Origin: Anoplolepis gracilipes
Lineage: Eukaryota > Arthropoda > Insecta > Hymenoptera > Formicidae
DNA: 64,000 nucleotides
Direction: 5' to 3'
Assembly: GCF_047496725.1 (NCBI RefSeq)
Contig: NC_132971.1
Span: 14,750,001-14,814,000, forward strand
Under the pieces are notes generated by a model. The model was not told the origin of the DNA, made no database searches, and was given only the letters and a program-made list of their open reading frames with translations. Positions 1-12,198 of the stretch are shown in pieces. Within the stretch, counting starts at the first letter, position 1, and each line of letters opens with the position of its first letter. A program made the translations under genes and the position numbers.

Positions 1-1640
1 TTAAAACAATATATTTAATAACAAATTAACAACGGAATAAATCGGTGTCCTGATATTTTGGACAACTTTTGATTTTAGTTTTACATATTAAATGTAAAGA
101 GACTATAGTGTTTGTGTAATTAAAATTATTAAGTACAAAAGAGATAATTAATCGTCGAATAATGTCTCCAAAATTCTATGAATTTATTATATTGATAAAA
201 ATCTCTTGTTATATTGTAACTTTATATCTACACGATAGATATTTTGCATATCTTTAATAAAGAATTATATATAGTTTATTATTATTGTTATACTTATAAT
301 AAAATTTACTATTTAAAATTTGTTTAGTCATTATAATAAAAATGATACAAATTAATTTGTATCATTTTTATTACTTTTTTAATTTAAGAGCTTGTCTTCA
401 TATCATAGTCATTATAAATTTAAAAGACACACACACGTGTAATATGTGTATACATATATATATATATATATAGCGTGGTTAAAAAAATAGCAAAAAAAAT
501 TTGTTAACAATGCGAATGCAAATGTAGTTTCTAAGATTTACTCTTTCGCACACTCGGTAATTATTATTTCCGATGAAGAACGTACAAAAGCAACAATGTC
601 ACGACATTTTGTATCACGAAAACGCAATAAATTTATTTGACATTTTCCATCCATTCCTTCTATCCTCGCTCCGCGCCACTTCTTTTCCGAGGGAGAAAAA
701 GCTCTCGAACAAGTTCAACGTTTTCTACGTAACGCTGACTGGAAACTCTTGGCCAGGCCAAGGGAGAGGTTCAAAATAAGAGAAAAGCACCGCGTAAAAA
801 GCATCGAAGTGGTACGGCGCCTAGTGAGAGAGGATGGTTTAAAAGTACATGGGATGGAAAAGGTGTGTAAAGAACGTATAGGTAAAATATAAAGCTGTGT
901 GCAAGTGTGCGCTCATCGAAATCTACTTCTCGTCTAATGGAAAAGTCACTTATTATAGCAAATAATGTACGTAAAATTTCGCGATAACTCCAAAATAACC
1001 GTTGTCAAAGTAAAATTACAATAAAATTCGCGAAAACAAAAGAGATGTACAATTGGAACTGAATTCCGAAAACGATGATTCGTATCTTCGGTTTCTTTAA
1101 AAATCGGTTCAACGATCACACACATCTCACACTGTAATTTTAATCTGATTTTAATTCTTTCAATTTTGTAATGAAGTATTTTTCTTATCATAAAAACTTA
1201 TTTTATTATCTTTTAAAGAGAGATAAATATCAAACGCATAGAGCTTGTTTAGAAAAATGTACATACATACACATACATACGTACACATATCTATTGTATA
1301 TATGTACTATATATAATGTTTTTATTTATATATTTTATATTTATCTCTCTTTATAAGCTAATGAAAAACAAGTTTTTATAAAAAGAAAAATACCTTATTA
1401 AAAATATATACATATATATGTATATATATTAATATTTATCAATCAAAAGTTAAGTCTTTTAAAAAAATTGATTAAATGCAAATTACATATTAACTCATAT
1501 AACTTCATATCCTAAAATACTAAAAGTGACATACATGAACCAATTAATAATTTGTATAAAAGATGTTTTTTTTTTATATTATACTGTACTTGTGTACATA
1601 TTTAATAAATCTGTGCAATTTTAACGACTACGATAATTTT
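1..1640. other. AT-rich gene-free stretch
   Basis: AT-rich sequence with TA microsatellites near 450-471 and 1405-1430 and a mildly GC-richer patch around 570-940. The short ORFs here have no recognisable domain, and no splice-framed exon was convincing. I see no gene. Confidence 0.5.
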
Positions 1641-1643
1641 CAG

Positions 1644-2390
1644 GAAGCGGACGTATCCAGACCTCGGGGTTCGTTAGCCAACCGCGAAGATCATGAACTT
1701 AAAAGACAGGGTACTTGAATATACACGCACACGAAGTAATCATAGTCGCCATCGTGCGCGGAGAAGGAAAGAGGGTCTGAAAACCGTGGCAAGTCGAAAA
1801 ACCGCCGTGCGGCATTTCCAATTCTTTTTGCCCCGGTCCAGCACACGCATCGGGTCAGCTTTCAGGCTAACGCGGTAAAGAAAATATTTTTAAAATAATT
1901 TTGCACTTAGGTGTCCTGTACCGTCGCCGCTGTGGCCGGCCACCGCCGTTAAGTTGAACAGAAACGGCCGATGCGAAAGAACGGGAAAAAGAGAGCCGGT
2001 TAAAAGAGTGCAAGAGAGTTGCTTTACAGTTTTACCCCATTCCAGCGTCTCTCCCTCTTACATGTGTTTAACGAAAAAAAAAAAAAAAAAAAAGAGAGAA
2101 AGAGAGAGAGGGCAACGAGAGCAATGGAGGGCGCGGGAAAGGCGTAATGATATTTCTATCATTTAGCAGGCCGGGAATATAATCCGGGATAGAATTATGC
2201 GGGCCCGTCACGTAGATAACGCAAATGTTTGCGACCGATTGTGATGCGAAACATACAGTTAGGTGTTGCTTAATTAGCTGAGTGTAGTTGAATGCGAATC
2301 GCGTTAAGCGTGTAAAAGAAGCGAGTGAGAGTGTTCGAAACAATTATAGACTTTTCGAACGATTTTGTAGATTGAACCGAATATCACACA
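1644..2390 (+). other. GC-richer block, possible untranslated exon(s)
   Basis: This block begins right after a good splice acceptor (pyrimidine-rich stretch ending in TTTTCAG at 1637-1643). It contains an ATG at 1693 opening a 61-codon, arginine-rich frame with no known domain. A possible donor (ACAGG|GTACTT) lies near 1710. A purine/A tract sits at 2079-2120. The base composition differs sharply from the flanks, which suits an exon or promoter island of an unidentified + strand gene. A protein product is not supported. Confidence 0.25.
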
Positions 2391-2719
2391 ACGACTAAAA
2401 TGTTGAAATAAATCAATTTTGACATAAATATTTCTCTACTTAGAACGCTTAAATGATAAAAAATATTTTTGAAACATTATATATCTGTTAAATCATGAGC
2501 ATTTGATAAAAAGTAGACCTATAATGACTATATTTTCTTTTATTATTTGTTTCTTTCCTCTCGTTCGCAAAAATCATTTAAAAATGTGATTTCAATTGTT
2601 AATTAAAACTTATACATGGGACCAATTTAACTAAAATTAATCTTAATCCTAATTGAACTTATTCCTCACATTTTAATTTTGATGATTTTACATACATATA
2701 GACAAGGTAAATAGAGAAA

Positions 2720-3036
2720 AGTGAAATCACCCCTCATGCATAGAGCGATTTTTTATTTTTCTCGATATATTAAAAATTATTCAAGATAAACATAAATATA
2801 TTATACAAAAGTTTTATTATAAAAAACATTTCTATTTAACTACATTAGTAAAATTTGGAAAAAATAATTTTTTTTTACAAATTTTGATAAATTTTTTTAA
2901 AATTTTATTAATGTGATTAAATAGAGATGTTTTTATCATGAAACTTTTGTACAATATATTTTTTAATAGCTTAAAAAATTTTTGAGATATATTGTGAAAA
3001 ATAAAAAGCCGCTCTATATATGAGAAGTGATTTCAA
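2720..3036. mobile_element. Foldback (palindromic) MITE-like element
   Basis: The left arm starting GTGAAATCAC at 2721 is matched, inverted, by the right arm ending near 3035. The outer 28 bases pair with only a few mismatches, and the pairing continues inward through AT-rich sequence (for example TACAAAAGTTTTATTAT against the complement of ATCATGAAACTTTTGTA). Arms are about 140 bp with a short centre around 2875. No transposase is encoded. This is the structure expected of a non-autonomous DNA transposon; the family is unknown. Confidence 0.75.
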
Positions 3037-3099
3037 CCCTTATTAGTTAAAAATTTCTATCTTTTCTTGAAATTCGTGTTCTGTTCTCGCATGAATCTT

Positions 3100-3372
3100 T
3101 GTCCGGTTGTCATTTCTGTATTTTTTTTCTTCTTTTTCGTTTCTTGATCGCGACTCGCGCATGATCGATCAAACTAACGAAGGCAGTGTGGTGAAAATTG
3201 GGAAGGAAACTTCGTACTTTTTTTGTCCGATGTACGATTCGGAGCGGAAAAGGGCACGGCGGAGAGCGCGAAAATCGCGGAGCACGAAAATCGAGGAGGA
3301 AATGCGGAAAATCGCCTCGGTCGTCTGCAATCACGCTGTCGGTGAGAGAAATTGCTGCAGACTATAAGAGAA

Positions 3373-3426
<54 letters not shown>

Positions 3427-3480
3427 GTCTCTCTCGACGACGAAGGCGTGATTATCGCAAGAATATACGCGTATGAAAAA
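3100..3480. repeat. GC-richer block with (CT)n microsatellite
   Basis: A GC-richer island whose right part is an almost pure CT dinucleotide run at about 3376-3425. ORFs read through it on both strands only because the repeat lacks stops (SLSLSL or RERERE proteins); they are not genes. It could be a promoter-associated GAGA tract. AT-rich sequence with no feature follows to about 4190. Confidence 0.6.
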
Positions 3481-4189
3481 TCGCATGATATCTCACCATG
3501 TTTGCTTCTAGTTTTCGTTGAAAACGCTTTTACCTCTCTTGAGATATATTATATAAAAGATAGTTCGAAAATAGCAAAAAGATTCACTATAATTCAATAT
3601 ATTTCAGTATAACAACATTGACATTACAAATTGCGTGATTTTGCTCTTTCTTGACAAATTGTTATATATATGTATATGTACGTATGTATGTATCGAGTGC
3701 AACTAATTATCAATCCACAATAATTTGTTATGCGTCAACAGAATGCATTTTAACAAATCCAATTTGAGCTCTGAGGATACAATCTGTACGAATCCTTAGA
3801 TTCAAGGAAAGATAAGCATAAATCGTAATCATTGTCGAATTACAAAACCTCATTACAGCTAACAAATAAATTTTGAATATTAAAATAAATGGGACTTATA
3901 AAAATTCGCTAATCATTAAATGTTAATGAAATTTAAACAAGACTTGCATAATTTTATACATGCGATAAAAACGTAAAGTATATAAATATATGAGAAACTT
4001 GAAAAATTCAAATAAAATAAAATATTATATTATTTTTTTAATGAAATATTGGAAACTTTTTATTAAAATATTGCATAATATAAGTACACAAAATATGTAG
4101 CCATAGAAAAATGAATCTACTATCAGCTTGATAGTGGAGCAATTTGCTATTGAATATGCATATATTAGAATATCGAAGGTACATATACA

Positions 4190-4680
4190 CAAGGTATGGC
4201 ACTAATCACTGGCCAATGTGCATGCGACCTTACATGGACAAGCGAGATTGAACGGAATGGGGCAATGGCGCGTGAAAAGCTCCAGATAACACGACGATAT
4301 TTCGAGCGGCATATCGGCAAAGCTCAAAGAGTTAATTGTATGTCCGCGAGGCAGAGGACAGAACGGGAGAGGAAAAAAAAAGCGCCGCGAGCCGGCCGCG
4401 CTTGTATTTTCGATAATTATTCGACAGTCGATTTGCGTGCGGATGGACTGCGCATTGGGGGGAGACGGAGGGAAGGTAAACGGGGGATGAACGAGCAGGT
4501 TGGCAGAAGAGAGGGGAAGGGGAGTAGACACGATTGCGGGGTCGCGGGGGTGGTTTCCGAGAGTCGCGTTCAACCATCCGGAAGCTATGAATATATTATT
4601 TGACGGGCAGTTTCGGTAGACTCCGATCGGATGGAGCATCGATCATGGCTGGCGCATCCCTTTGGGCCATTTTCATGCGT
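4190..4680. other. GC-richer island, unassigned
   Basis: GC-rich compared with both flanks, with overlapping open frames on both strands (for example 135 codons + from 4196 and 145 codons - to 4202). None has a recognisable domain or a conserved-looking composition. Overlapping frames on both strands are a common result of GC-rich, stop-poor DNA. Likely regulatory or untranslated. The following 4680-5940 is AT-rich with nothing supportable. Confidence 0.3.
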
Positions 4681-5943
4681 CAGAATGCGACACGCCTGCG
4701 ATCGAGCGATTGCTGTGAAAATAAAAAATTAAAAAAAAATAAATAAAAGGGAACACATAGACAGGCGCTCGCGCGCGAGCATATACAAACAACGCGGCTG
4801 CTAACCAGCGCGATATTTTTCTCGAACAAAAAAATTCAAATAGCGAAAAAAAACGGGATGGACATTGAGCAATGGATCGATTTTTCCCTTCTTCGAGAGA
4901 TAAGAAATTCAACAGATAAACATAAAAAAGTGTATATTTTTGTATTGTAAAACAAAAATTAACGAGAGAAATAATCAAAGAATGACATAAAACGATAATT
5001 ATTTTATATACTTTTTTTTGTTCTCTCTTAATTACTTTTGCTGCATTTATTGTAGTTTCAATCATGTAGAATTTTATTATAATTCAATAGTAGATATAGC
5101 ATTGTCTAAATAAAATCGAAATCTTAATTCACAAATAATATATTAATTAATTAAGCATGTATTATTTAGTTTATGATTATTAGGAGGCCATCAACGAGTA
5201 CTTTAATCACTTCTAATTAAATAGTTTGAAATTGCAACTCGTTAGTAAAACTTAAACAACCTTTACTTCGAGCAATGATAACTGGAATTTTCGCGAAGAC
5301 AGATTGTCACTCTGAGAAAGGACGAAGATAACGAGAAGTTAAAATTACAATGAGAAGTCTGTTCGACAGAATGTTCTGCTTTCTGTTACACAGTGTAAAG
5401 CACAAATTTAAATATTATGAAATATTACTTCTTGCTTTTTAATTGATATATATATATATATATGCAAACATATTTTTAATAATTTTTAAAAATTGCTCGC
5501 AGTTTTATAAATCAATCTTACACACACAAGACAAATTTACTATCTCTTTAAATATTATATATATATAAAAATATATTCAATTTCTAAAAAAAGTATACTA
5601 TGAAAATTATAAAAATTATTATACATTTTTATCTATATGCTATTATTACAACTTATAAGTTTTTATCTCACAAATTATAATAATGTAATAATAGTATATA
5701 ATAATAAAAAAATTATATGTATATATCTATATATAAACATAAAGAAAAATATTACTCTATTAAATATTACTTATTATATTATAATAAAAAAATAGAAAAT
5801 GGAAATCTATCATATGTTATATCATATGTTTCTACGTAAAAATAGATTCCCATAAAAATGCAAAAGTACGGCTAAGTTCATTAAAAAAAAAAGTTACATA
5901 TAATAGCTATATAATTAATTAAAATTCAACTTGATCTAACTTT

Positions 5944-6186
5944 CTAAGAATTATCGAGAAGTCCTTTCGGAATATCATGCAATTGAAACGCATCCGTGGG
6001 CGGCAAACTGTTCATGGAGAAATCACGATGGGTGGTCCTTTCTTCGTAGTAATCGAGTAGAAAACTCAATCGCGATCTGACTTTCGCATGGCTAGTTTTG
6101 CTCATTGTTATTGATTCGATTTTCAAAAGATAGCCTCTGAGATAAAAAGAAAGGAATATTTTCCGATCGATCTCTTTTTTCTGCAT
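5944..6186 (-). CDS. Hypothetical small ORF, doubtful
   Basis: An 80-codon minus-strand frame with an acceptor-like CAACAG just upstream of its ATG. An internal ATG at 6105 gives a 53-residue peptide with the more coding-like composition, including DYYEERTTHRDF and a C-terminus GLLDNS. No homologue is recognised, there is no signal peptide or membrane segment, and there is no neighbour of known function. It could be a short exon or chance. Confidence 0.15.
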   Translation of the reverse strand: MQKKEIDRKIFLSFYLRGYLLKIESITMSKTSHAKVRSRLSFLLDYYEERTTHRDFSMNSLPPTDAFQLHDIPKGLLDNS

Positions 6187-6589
6187 CGCAGCTGTTGACG
6201 TTAATTTTAATCGATTTGCGCGTCGATTTATCTGCAGTTTGTTTCCAATTCAATCTGAGATATATATTTATGTATTAAAATTTTAATTTTTATTATAGTT
6301 GTGACATCTTTTGTAACGCTTCATCTTATTCGAAATTATATTGAGCTACTCCTGCATGAATTCTCTGTCGTAGCTGCAAATGTCGTATAAAAACTAAGCT
6401 TTTCATGTAATTTGTGACCAAGATACACTTGTATTAGCTATAAATAACATATAAAATGTAAAATTTAGTCAAAAAAAATTGAAAAATTGAATTGTGAAAT
6501 CCCATGTACTTGTTCAACATGAAAAGTAACCGCGGTCGAGATAAAGAGATCGTATACATGCGTGCAAAAGTGATGGTGCTACATGATGC

Positions 6590-6829
6590 AAAATGCACCT
6601 CAAAAAATTCGGGACCGAGAAAGGGAGGAAACGCGGAACTGGAAGATGCAGTCCGACGTAACCTTTGACACGTCATAGTCGGCGTCATAGTCGGCGACCG
6701 CGCTTTGAAGTCCGCGTATTTTAATGCAACGGCGAACTGTGCATATCGAGAGACTGCTGAATTAATCGCAGAGCACTCCGGCGGGGACGGAGCGGGGAAT
6801 AGAGGAAGGAGGGGGAGGGGGGACAGGGA

Positions 6830-6869
<40 letters not shown>

Positions 6870-7131
6870 ACCGACGTGGAAACCCTGGGGGGAAGGGAGA
6901 ACGAACCGGCCCCGCTTTTCTGGGGCACGTGCCCATGGGTATCGGTATTTCGGGGTGCGTTAATACCTCACTATCCAGACGGATAGAGAGAGAACAGAGC
7001 GAAACATTCACTCCTGCACATTGTTTGCGGCTTGGAATCAATAAAAGCATAGCTTTAGGCTACGGTGGTCGCTATGGCAACGGGAGACCCATCCGTGCAC
7101 TATCCCACTCACCCTCTCTCTCTCTCTCACC

Positions 7132-7162
<31 letters not shown>

Positions 7163-7500
7163 CCTCCTTTTCTCTCTCTCTTTCTCTTCCTCGCTCTTTG
7201 CCTCCTTCCTTCCTACGCCCCGCATCTCCCTCAACCCTTCGCAGTTTATCCTCCATCCCTCTTCGATCCTCAAACACGCACACCCTCTGTTCTTCTCCCG
7301 TCTTCTCATTCTCTTTCTCTTTCTCTTTCTCTATCTTTCTTGCTCTTACTCTTTTACATCTGCGTCCATTCTCCTTCTCTTTCTCTTCCTTTTTGTTTCC
7401 TTTCCCTTCTCTTTCTCTGTTTCTGATTCCTCAAAAATTCTGTTTCGGTCAACTCGAATTTATAACCGCGATCGAATTGCTCTCACAATAGAATGCTCTT
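6590..7500. repeat. GA and CT low-complexity tracts in a GC-richer island
   Basis: Contains a (GA)n run at about 6834-6867 and a 330-bp pyrimidine-rich tract at 7107-7430 made of CTCTCT and TTTCTC repeats. Long Ser/Leu/Pro or Arg/Glu frames on both strands are repeat translations. The block resembles GAGA-factor-type regulatory DNA. No gene is supported here, nor in 7500-8395. Confidence 0.6.
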
Positions 7501-8070
7501 AAACTCGCATCGTTCCGGGATTTAGTACGACGACAACGATTTTGAGAAACAGATCTAGACCGATGTCTCTCATAGCAAACATATACAATAGATAATTAAT
7601 AGAGATTTGTAGTAAAATGGATAGTCATCTAGATAGATAATAAAAAAACAGATTTTGTCAAATATATTTGCTCTGAGCTTCGTCAATAACAAAATAAAAA
7701 TCAATGCGATATATATTATATTAAATGTGATGTCAGATTCTAAAATAGATCTAACAATATAGATCTGTTAACAGAGTATAATAGCAAAAATTAAGCGAAG
7801 TTACAACGATACAATCTGACTATATAGTATAACCTTCTTTACATAAAACATACGTTTATGCAGCAACAAATAATGACAGTATTAATAAACATAGTAATTA
7901 TTCGCTATTGCATAAATGTGTATAAATATTGCGGTATATGTTAAACTCCAAAAATGTATTTATTGAGTGTCTGTATCATACACGAAAATAATACACAATA
8001 TAAAAGACTGATTTTCTGCATGTAGAACTTTTGTTTCTCTCATGCTAAATAAAAGAGCTATCAAAATGCA

Positions 8071-8134
8071 AGTAGTACAAACATAAATATCACCATCATA
8101 AAATCATGGCGGTGATACTTCTGTTCGTACTACT
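8071..8134 (-). ncRNA. Candidate hairpin (pre-miRNA-like or mini-inverted repeat)
   Basis: An inverted repeat with about 32-nt arms: AGTAGTACAAACATAAATAT on the left is mirrored by the complement of the right arm ending GTACTACT. Most mismatches become G:U wobble pairs if the minus strand is transcribed, so that strand folds better. The total size (64 nt) suits a pre-miRNA, but no known seed is recognised. A tiny transposon remnant is equally possible. Confidence 0.3.
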
Positions 8135-8397
8135 GTAAATTATAATTGACCATTGATAATACATAAATGCGTAAAAGTTTTCCAAAAAGTTCCTAAGAAT
8201 TTTTCAAACATTTTCGTTCAAATTTTCAGACAAAATTATTTTTAATAGTCGCAGCAAATAAAATTTTTGAAGATACACTTTTCCAACAAAAATTTCTTAA
8301 ATCCCCATAAAATTTCTACAGAATTGTCTATAATTTCTTCACAAAAATTCCCGGAAAACTACAAATTCTTAAGGTTTCCTTAGTAAATACTTTACAG

Positions 8398-8719
8398 GAA
8401 TCGAATACATATCGAATCCATACAAGCTTATTTGGCAAAAGAAACAGGATAATCGAATTAGCCGACTTTTCGCATGGATTTGGAGGAAAACGAAACGAGA
8501 GCCCGCTCAAAGAGAGCGGTCGTCCGTTCGGAGCAACTCGTTCAATACGCAAACTCCAACGGAAAAACGTCGATAAGCGTTGTCGCGTGTTCTTGCTAAC
8601 CAAGTCGAGAGCCAGGGTCGAGAAAATCACGGACGAAGATCTGTAGCGGAGGGTGGATCGAACAGTCAAATCCATCGCCGATCAAATCGATCGATCACCA
8701 CGGAACGTTCGAAACAGGT
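8398..8719 (+). other. Exon-like segment ending in a DEDL stop
   Basis: Starts after an acceptor (ACTTTACAG at 8389-8397). It has an open frame of about 82 codons with basic, protein-like composition to a TAG at 8644-8646 (last residues KITDEDL), then continues in similar style to a donor-like CGAAACAG|GTAAAA at 8719/8720. There is no ATG in frame, so it would be an internal or terminal exon, or a 5' UTR exon. No family is recognised, and a minus-strand frame overlaps it. It could be an upstream exon of the + strand MCFD2-like gene. Confidence 0.25.
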
Positions 8720-8799
8720 AAAAAAAGAGTTTGTGAATTTGTCATTTGTCGTTTTGACATTTCGAAACAAAGTAGCAGAGTCTAAAATCCCGGTCTAGG

Positions 8800-9030
8800 G
8801 TTATGACAGTCTAACCTGGCGCTCCATCTACCAAGGGATGATTACCCTCTCGCTTTCGAGATACCCGCCGATAGTCACAGCCGACGAGCGTCCCGCGGGG
8901 ATAGCTTAAAATTGCTATCGAAGTACACGAAAGTACTGCCTTTTGCGATCTCATAGAAACAATCGACACACTTTTGCATATAATATTGCACAGACATATG
9001 CCTGGTTGTTCTGGCACCAGTGACAGATAA
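8800..9030. other. GC-richer unassigned segment
   Basis: A short GC-rich patch with overlapping short frames and no recognised product. It may belong with the exon-like segment just upstream. From 9030 to 9940 the sequence is AT-rich and I see nothing in it. Confidence 0.3.
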
Positions 9031-9939
9031 CTTATCGCAGATAAGTGTACATTACAAAAATACCAAGTAACAATGGTCGGTATATTCTAATAATAATGAA
9101 CACATGTCAAATTCAGAAAATCATGATTTAAATAGCGTATGTATTTTTTGTTTTAATAAAGTATTATTAAAAAATGTATTATATATATTTTTCGGGATAA
9201 TATATAGGTACATAAAAATATATTTATTTGAAATGCAAACGCACACACATATACGTATATATGCACAATATTTTAAATTATTAATTAAAATAATAATTTC
9301 AAATAAAATATTAAATATTTTTATTTTAAATACAGAAATAGACAAGCGATGTAAACTGTAAGAAATAATACATTAGTACAAGTTCGTGACAAATGTATTC
9401 AAATATTTTACACTATATCATAAAAGAAATAATTATTTTAATTGATTACTTGAAATATATAATGAGAAATGCATATATAAAATATTTATTTTTCTTTCAT
9501 TAAATTTTTCATTAAATTTTTAAAATAGATTTTTAATTAATATACAAATGTAAAATACTACTTCATATTAACCATTTATAATCTAGTGGAAAAATTAGCT
9601 TTTATAAATATTTCTATTTTTAATTTTATTTTTTACTTTTCCACCTGTGTATTATACATACACTAATTGTAACAAAAATATAATATTATAATGCTTTATG
9701 TACTATATAAATAAATATATAATTTTAATATAATATACTATATATTTATACGTAACATATATATGCATACGCTATAATCTTCTTTTTTTTCTTTTTCGTT
9801 TCTATTTATTTCAAAAACTTCCTCAAAAATTTATATAATCAAGTACGTTACCAAGATATCATTAAGAGAAAAGATATGGATATTATTGTACGATGAATGA
9901 AACCATTTATGTGAATTCGTTTCCTTTTCATTGATTTTA

Positions 9940-10510
9940 ACCGCGCTTTTGAGAGAGAATCAGGGATAAATAAAAAACAAACTTACGGGAAAAAATGCAA
10001 AATATGTGTATCACGTTCATGTCATCGCGCGAGATCTCGTTAGCACCTACGTGGCCAATCTCCGTCGACGACATGTCGCTCCATGGTCGATCCATTAGTG
10101 TCAAATCCGTGAGCTTATCCGTGCACCCGATATACAACGGGTAGCGGCAGATTCTTACTGGTCCCGACGATGCGAAGGAGAATGTCGAATGGGTGCAGGT
10201 CCCCTGTAAGGCGACACAGGTACATATGGGCTCTCCCATTGAATGGACCAAATGATATAAATTATTTATAGATTTCGACACCGGAGAGAGACAGAGTTAC
10301 ACAGGCGGGCGCGGAGGGTGTTCGAATTGGGGCGCGGCGGAACCCCTGAGGGGGTCCTCTCGCGCATCGAAAACCCTTCGGGGATTCCCCCCTCTCAGCA
10401 TATGCATTCTCGCTTCGAGACCACTGTAAGCCTATATAAAATTGATTCCTAAGTACCCTGTATTCGTGTCGGCCTCGTGTGTCTTTTAACACCTATGTCA
10501 TTATTTGCTC
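9940..10510 (-). other. Possible minus-strand exon, unknown product
   Basis: A GC-rich minus-strand frame (ATG at 10281; an internal ATG begins MGEPICTCVALQGTC) runs to a strong donor (TTTTCCC|GTAAGTTTG) with GT at 9986-9987. The peptide has several cysteines but no recognised domain. A TATATAG motif lies upstream on the minus strand near 10436. No downstream minus-strand exon could be matched, so it may be a first exon of a gene extending left, or chance. Confidence 0.2.
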
Positions 10511-10789
10511 TCCGCGTTCTTGCAAATACATCGCGGATAATAGCAAATGTTGCGTTCGAAATTAATTTTTGATTGCCTTTAAACAATGAAACAGTGATAA
10601 ACACATATCTAGAGATTAAACCACTTGTTATATACAAACAAAATTTAATTTTTTACATATGTTTTTAGTAATACATAATATACGTAAAAAATATGTAAAT
10701 ATGTGAAAAAAAAACACTAAAAAATTACACATAAATTTTCCTTGATTTATGATATTTGTCATTTCTGAGTATAAAATAGATAAAAAATG

Positions 10790-11160
10790 TCAATAGTCTG
10801 AGGCTAAATCTCTAATTGAGGATAAATCTAAATTTCGAGAACGCGAAAATTTCACTGAATATATATCAAGTACATTTTTTCGAGCATGGTCTTGTAACAA
10901 ATCGGGACGGGCCCACGATCGCGCAGCACGCCCCCCTGGGGTCCAATCTAAATCAATGGGCTTGTGGGTAATCGCATAATAATTACCGGGACCCCCTCTA
11001 CCGCCCATCTGTCACTGACCGACGGGGTGTTCAACCCTTAGAAGAAGCAGACACTCTACCACGGCGACACACCCGATGAACATGTCCCAGCAGGTCCCAT
11101 TGTCGATGGGCACCGATCGGAATGTCATGGAGCGCCCCTCATCATTCTTTCTAAACTACA
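10790..11160 (-). other. GC-rich island with minus-strand open frame
   Basis: The minus strand has a 72-codon frame beginning MGGRGGPGNYYAITHKPIDL that ends at 10790, and a second open stretch just upstream. Composition is far from the AT-rich flanks and looks protein-like, but no family is recognised. It may be a decayed mobile element or a lost exon. 10520-10790 is AT-rich and empty. Confidence 0.2.
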
Positions 11161-11372
11161 TTCGATCGTGTACAAACCGCGCAAAAGAAATAAACGATTC
11201 ATATAAACTAATATCTTACAATTAGTTTAATTTATAAATTTGCGAATTAAGCTCTTTCACGCATGTAAGACTTTCGTATGCATATGTTATTAGATTTCAA
11301 GGGTGTGACATCCAGTTTATCTAGAATAATATAAAAATATAGAAATATCATCTTTACAATAATTTGTTTCAG

Positions 11373-12151
11373 ATAGCAACATGGAGGTGATACTTTTAAT
11401 TAATTTGTGGCTCGGCCTAGTAACTGGTCACTTTCGTGGACCGCATCATCCTAAAAGTAGCATATCCCATCATCATTATACACCGCAAAATGAAATCAAA
11501 TTAACGCAGGATTCCGAACTCCTTCACGATGCAACGTGAGTTGAAAAGCAATTAATTTTCTAAATAAATTAATAAAATTAATAACTCTCTTATTTATATG
11601 TTTACAGAGTTATTTAAAATCGATAATTTTAAATATATGTGTATATAACTTTATTAAAATAATTTTATTTAAAAAAATTTTCGTAACTGTCAATTTTATT
11701 TAAAGATCGACAGGAGAGACTTATGTATGAAGAATAATCGTAAATTATATATTTGTAATGTTTGTCTTATGACTGAAACGCAAAAGAATTGCATTAAAAT
11801 TATGATATTTGTAATTAGAAAGATAAAATGCAATGCGACTTTTTTTGGAAAAGAAATTAAAATAAAAATTCTTAAATCATTTTATTTATTATTTAGAATT
11901 TTTCAAGAGCCAAATACTGTAAAATATATATATATACATATTTTCGCGCATTTTCTAGGTATATAAAGAATATATAAAAAAAGTTTTATGAAGAAATATA
12001 ATTTCCTCGAAGCAAAATACGAAAATCACGAATCTCGCCAAATCTGCACTGCTAAAGAGCAGAATACTTGGCATATAACGTTTCATAAATTTTTAAAAAC
12101 TAAATTGCAAAAGCTCTTGCGTATCTCAACTTACTCTCTTCATGCTAATAT

Positions 12152-12198
<47 letters not shown>

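Noticed and set aside
3352..3612. 86-codon ORF rich in SLSLSL
   Set aside because: It is the translation of the CT microsatellite; the frame has no other content.
4196..4639. 135- and 145-codon ORFs on opposite strands
   Set aside because: They overlap almost completely and have no recognisable domain; stop-poor GC-rich DNA explains both.
6434..7502. Several overlapping ORFs up to 165 codons on both strands
   Set aside because: All pass through GA or CT tracts and have Ser/Leu/Arg/Glu repeat composition; no domain.
9104..9361. Opposite-strand ORFs of 85 and 74 codons
   Set aside because: AT-rich Ile/Tyr/Lys frames overlapping on both strands; typical random ORFs.
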